Source: G965267185 sp965267185 (lineage in GTDB: Bacteria; Pseudomonadota; Alphaproteobacteria; UBA6615). From it: a DNA stretch of 64,000 bases. A program made the translations under genes and the position numbers. The stretch covers positions 2,852,001 to 2,916,000 of the forward strand of contig OZ253937.1 of NCBI GenBank assembly GCA_965267185.1, read 5' to 3'. This document shows positions 63,951 through 64,000 of the stretch, piece by piece (position 1 is the stretch's first letter; the number at the start of each line of letters is the position of its first letter). The notes beneath the pieces are model-generated. The model did not search any database. It saw only the letters and a program-made list of their open reading frames with translations, and had not been told where the DNA came from.

Positions 63951-64000
63951 ATGAATCCGGCGGATTCGGCTAAAGACGAACGTTACACGGACACCGATAC
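63951..64000 (+). CDS. Start of an unidentified gene, cut by the window end
   Basis: A frame opening at ATG 63951 (or ATG 63894/63897 upstream) runs uninterrupted to the window edge: MNPADSAKDERYTDTDT. It is too short to identify. An upstream start would include the second GTTC-N7-GAAC repeat in the coding region, so 63951 is preferred if that repeat is an operator. Confidence 0.35.
   Translation, partial: MNPADSAKDERYTDTD

Overview
The window is GC-rich, densely coded chromosomal DNA from an alphaproteobacterium. The evidence is a GcrA cell-cycle regulator, a hemC-hemD-mitofilin-hemY block divergent from tsaD, an htpX / DUF1674 neighbourhood, an rsmB-rpe-heparinase run, an IalB-family secreted protein and TTG/GTG starts. 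A Maf flagellin glycosyltransferase suggests a motile, free-living cell; nearest order cannot be fixed from this sequence alone, Rhodospirillales-like is a guess. No rRNA, CRISPR array, transposase or intact prophage was seen.

Layout. 0-6 kb: housekeeping genes (5'-cut SpoU methyltransferase, rlmN, argG, NnrU, folD, yggT). 6.2-6.5 kb: tRNA-Ala(CGC) with a good promoter and, just downstream, palindromic repeats ending in a degenerate copy of the tRNA 3' end. 6.5-9.5 kb: a LysR regulator divergent from a beta-carbonic-anhydrase-like gene, an unknown gene and an atypical SDR. 9.5-21.5 kb: a sirtuin/Fe-S uracil-DNA glycosylase pair, a tesA-FIST-thpR operon divergent from a YbbA/YbbP ABC exporter, a Bax-inhibitor-1 protein followed by a strong terminator, an SDR, an MFS transporter and an HD-GYP phosphodiesterase. 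21.6-31.3 kb: a catabolic island (meta-cleavage hydratase and decarboxylase, a fusion of 2-hydroxychromene-2-carboxylate isomerase with a PaaI thioesterase, an old yellow enzyme, a hydroxyacyl-CoA/carnitine-type dehydrogenase, three cupins, a GST, a cytosine-deaminase-like amidohydrolase, a GNAT protein, an enoyl-CoA hydratase). 31.4 kb: tRNA-Thr(CGT).

31.6-38.2 kb: a minus-strand operon maf - nonulosonate synthase - hydrolysing epimerase - two methyltransferases - CMP-sugar synthetase. 38.3-46.5 kb: heme genes and a mitofilin-like protein divergent from tsaD, a 2OG-oxygenase, gpsA, EVE and Rieske proteins. 46.7-55 kb: acetyl-CoA synthetase, a DnaQ-like exonuclease, SdhAF4, htpX, gcrA, rsmB, rpe, heparinase. 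55.1-63.7 kb: a sugar-nucleotide region (LegB-, LegC- and PtmE-like enzymes, a TviB-like dehydrogenase, CysD, CysNC, UDP-glucuronate decarboxylase) and the start of a further gene at the window end.

The most striking reading is that two separated blocks (31.6-38.2 and 55.1-58.6 kb) complement each other to give most of a GDP-sugar route to CMP-legionaminic acid, with a Maf transferase to attach it to flagellin and two methyltransferases that may decorate it. Only the acetyltransferase LegH and the early amino-sugar steps are missing. The sulfate-activation genes next to sugar-nucleotide genes suggest a sulfated surface glycan. All functions are assigned from remembered family motifs; no database search was run.
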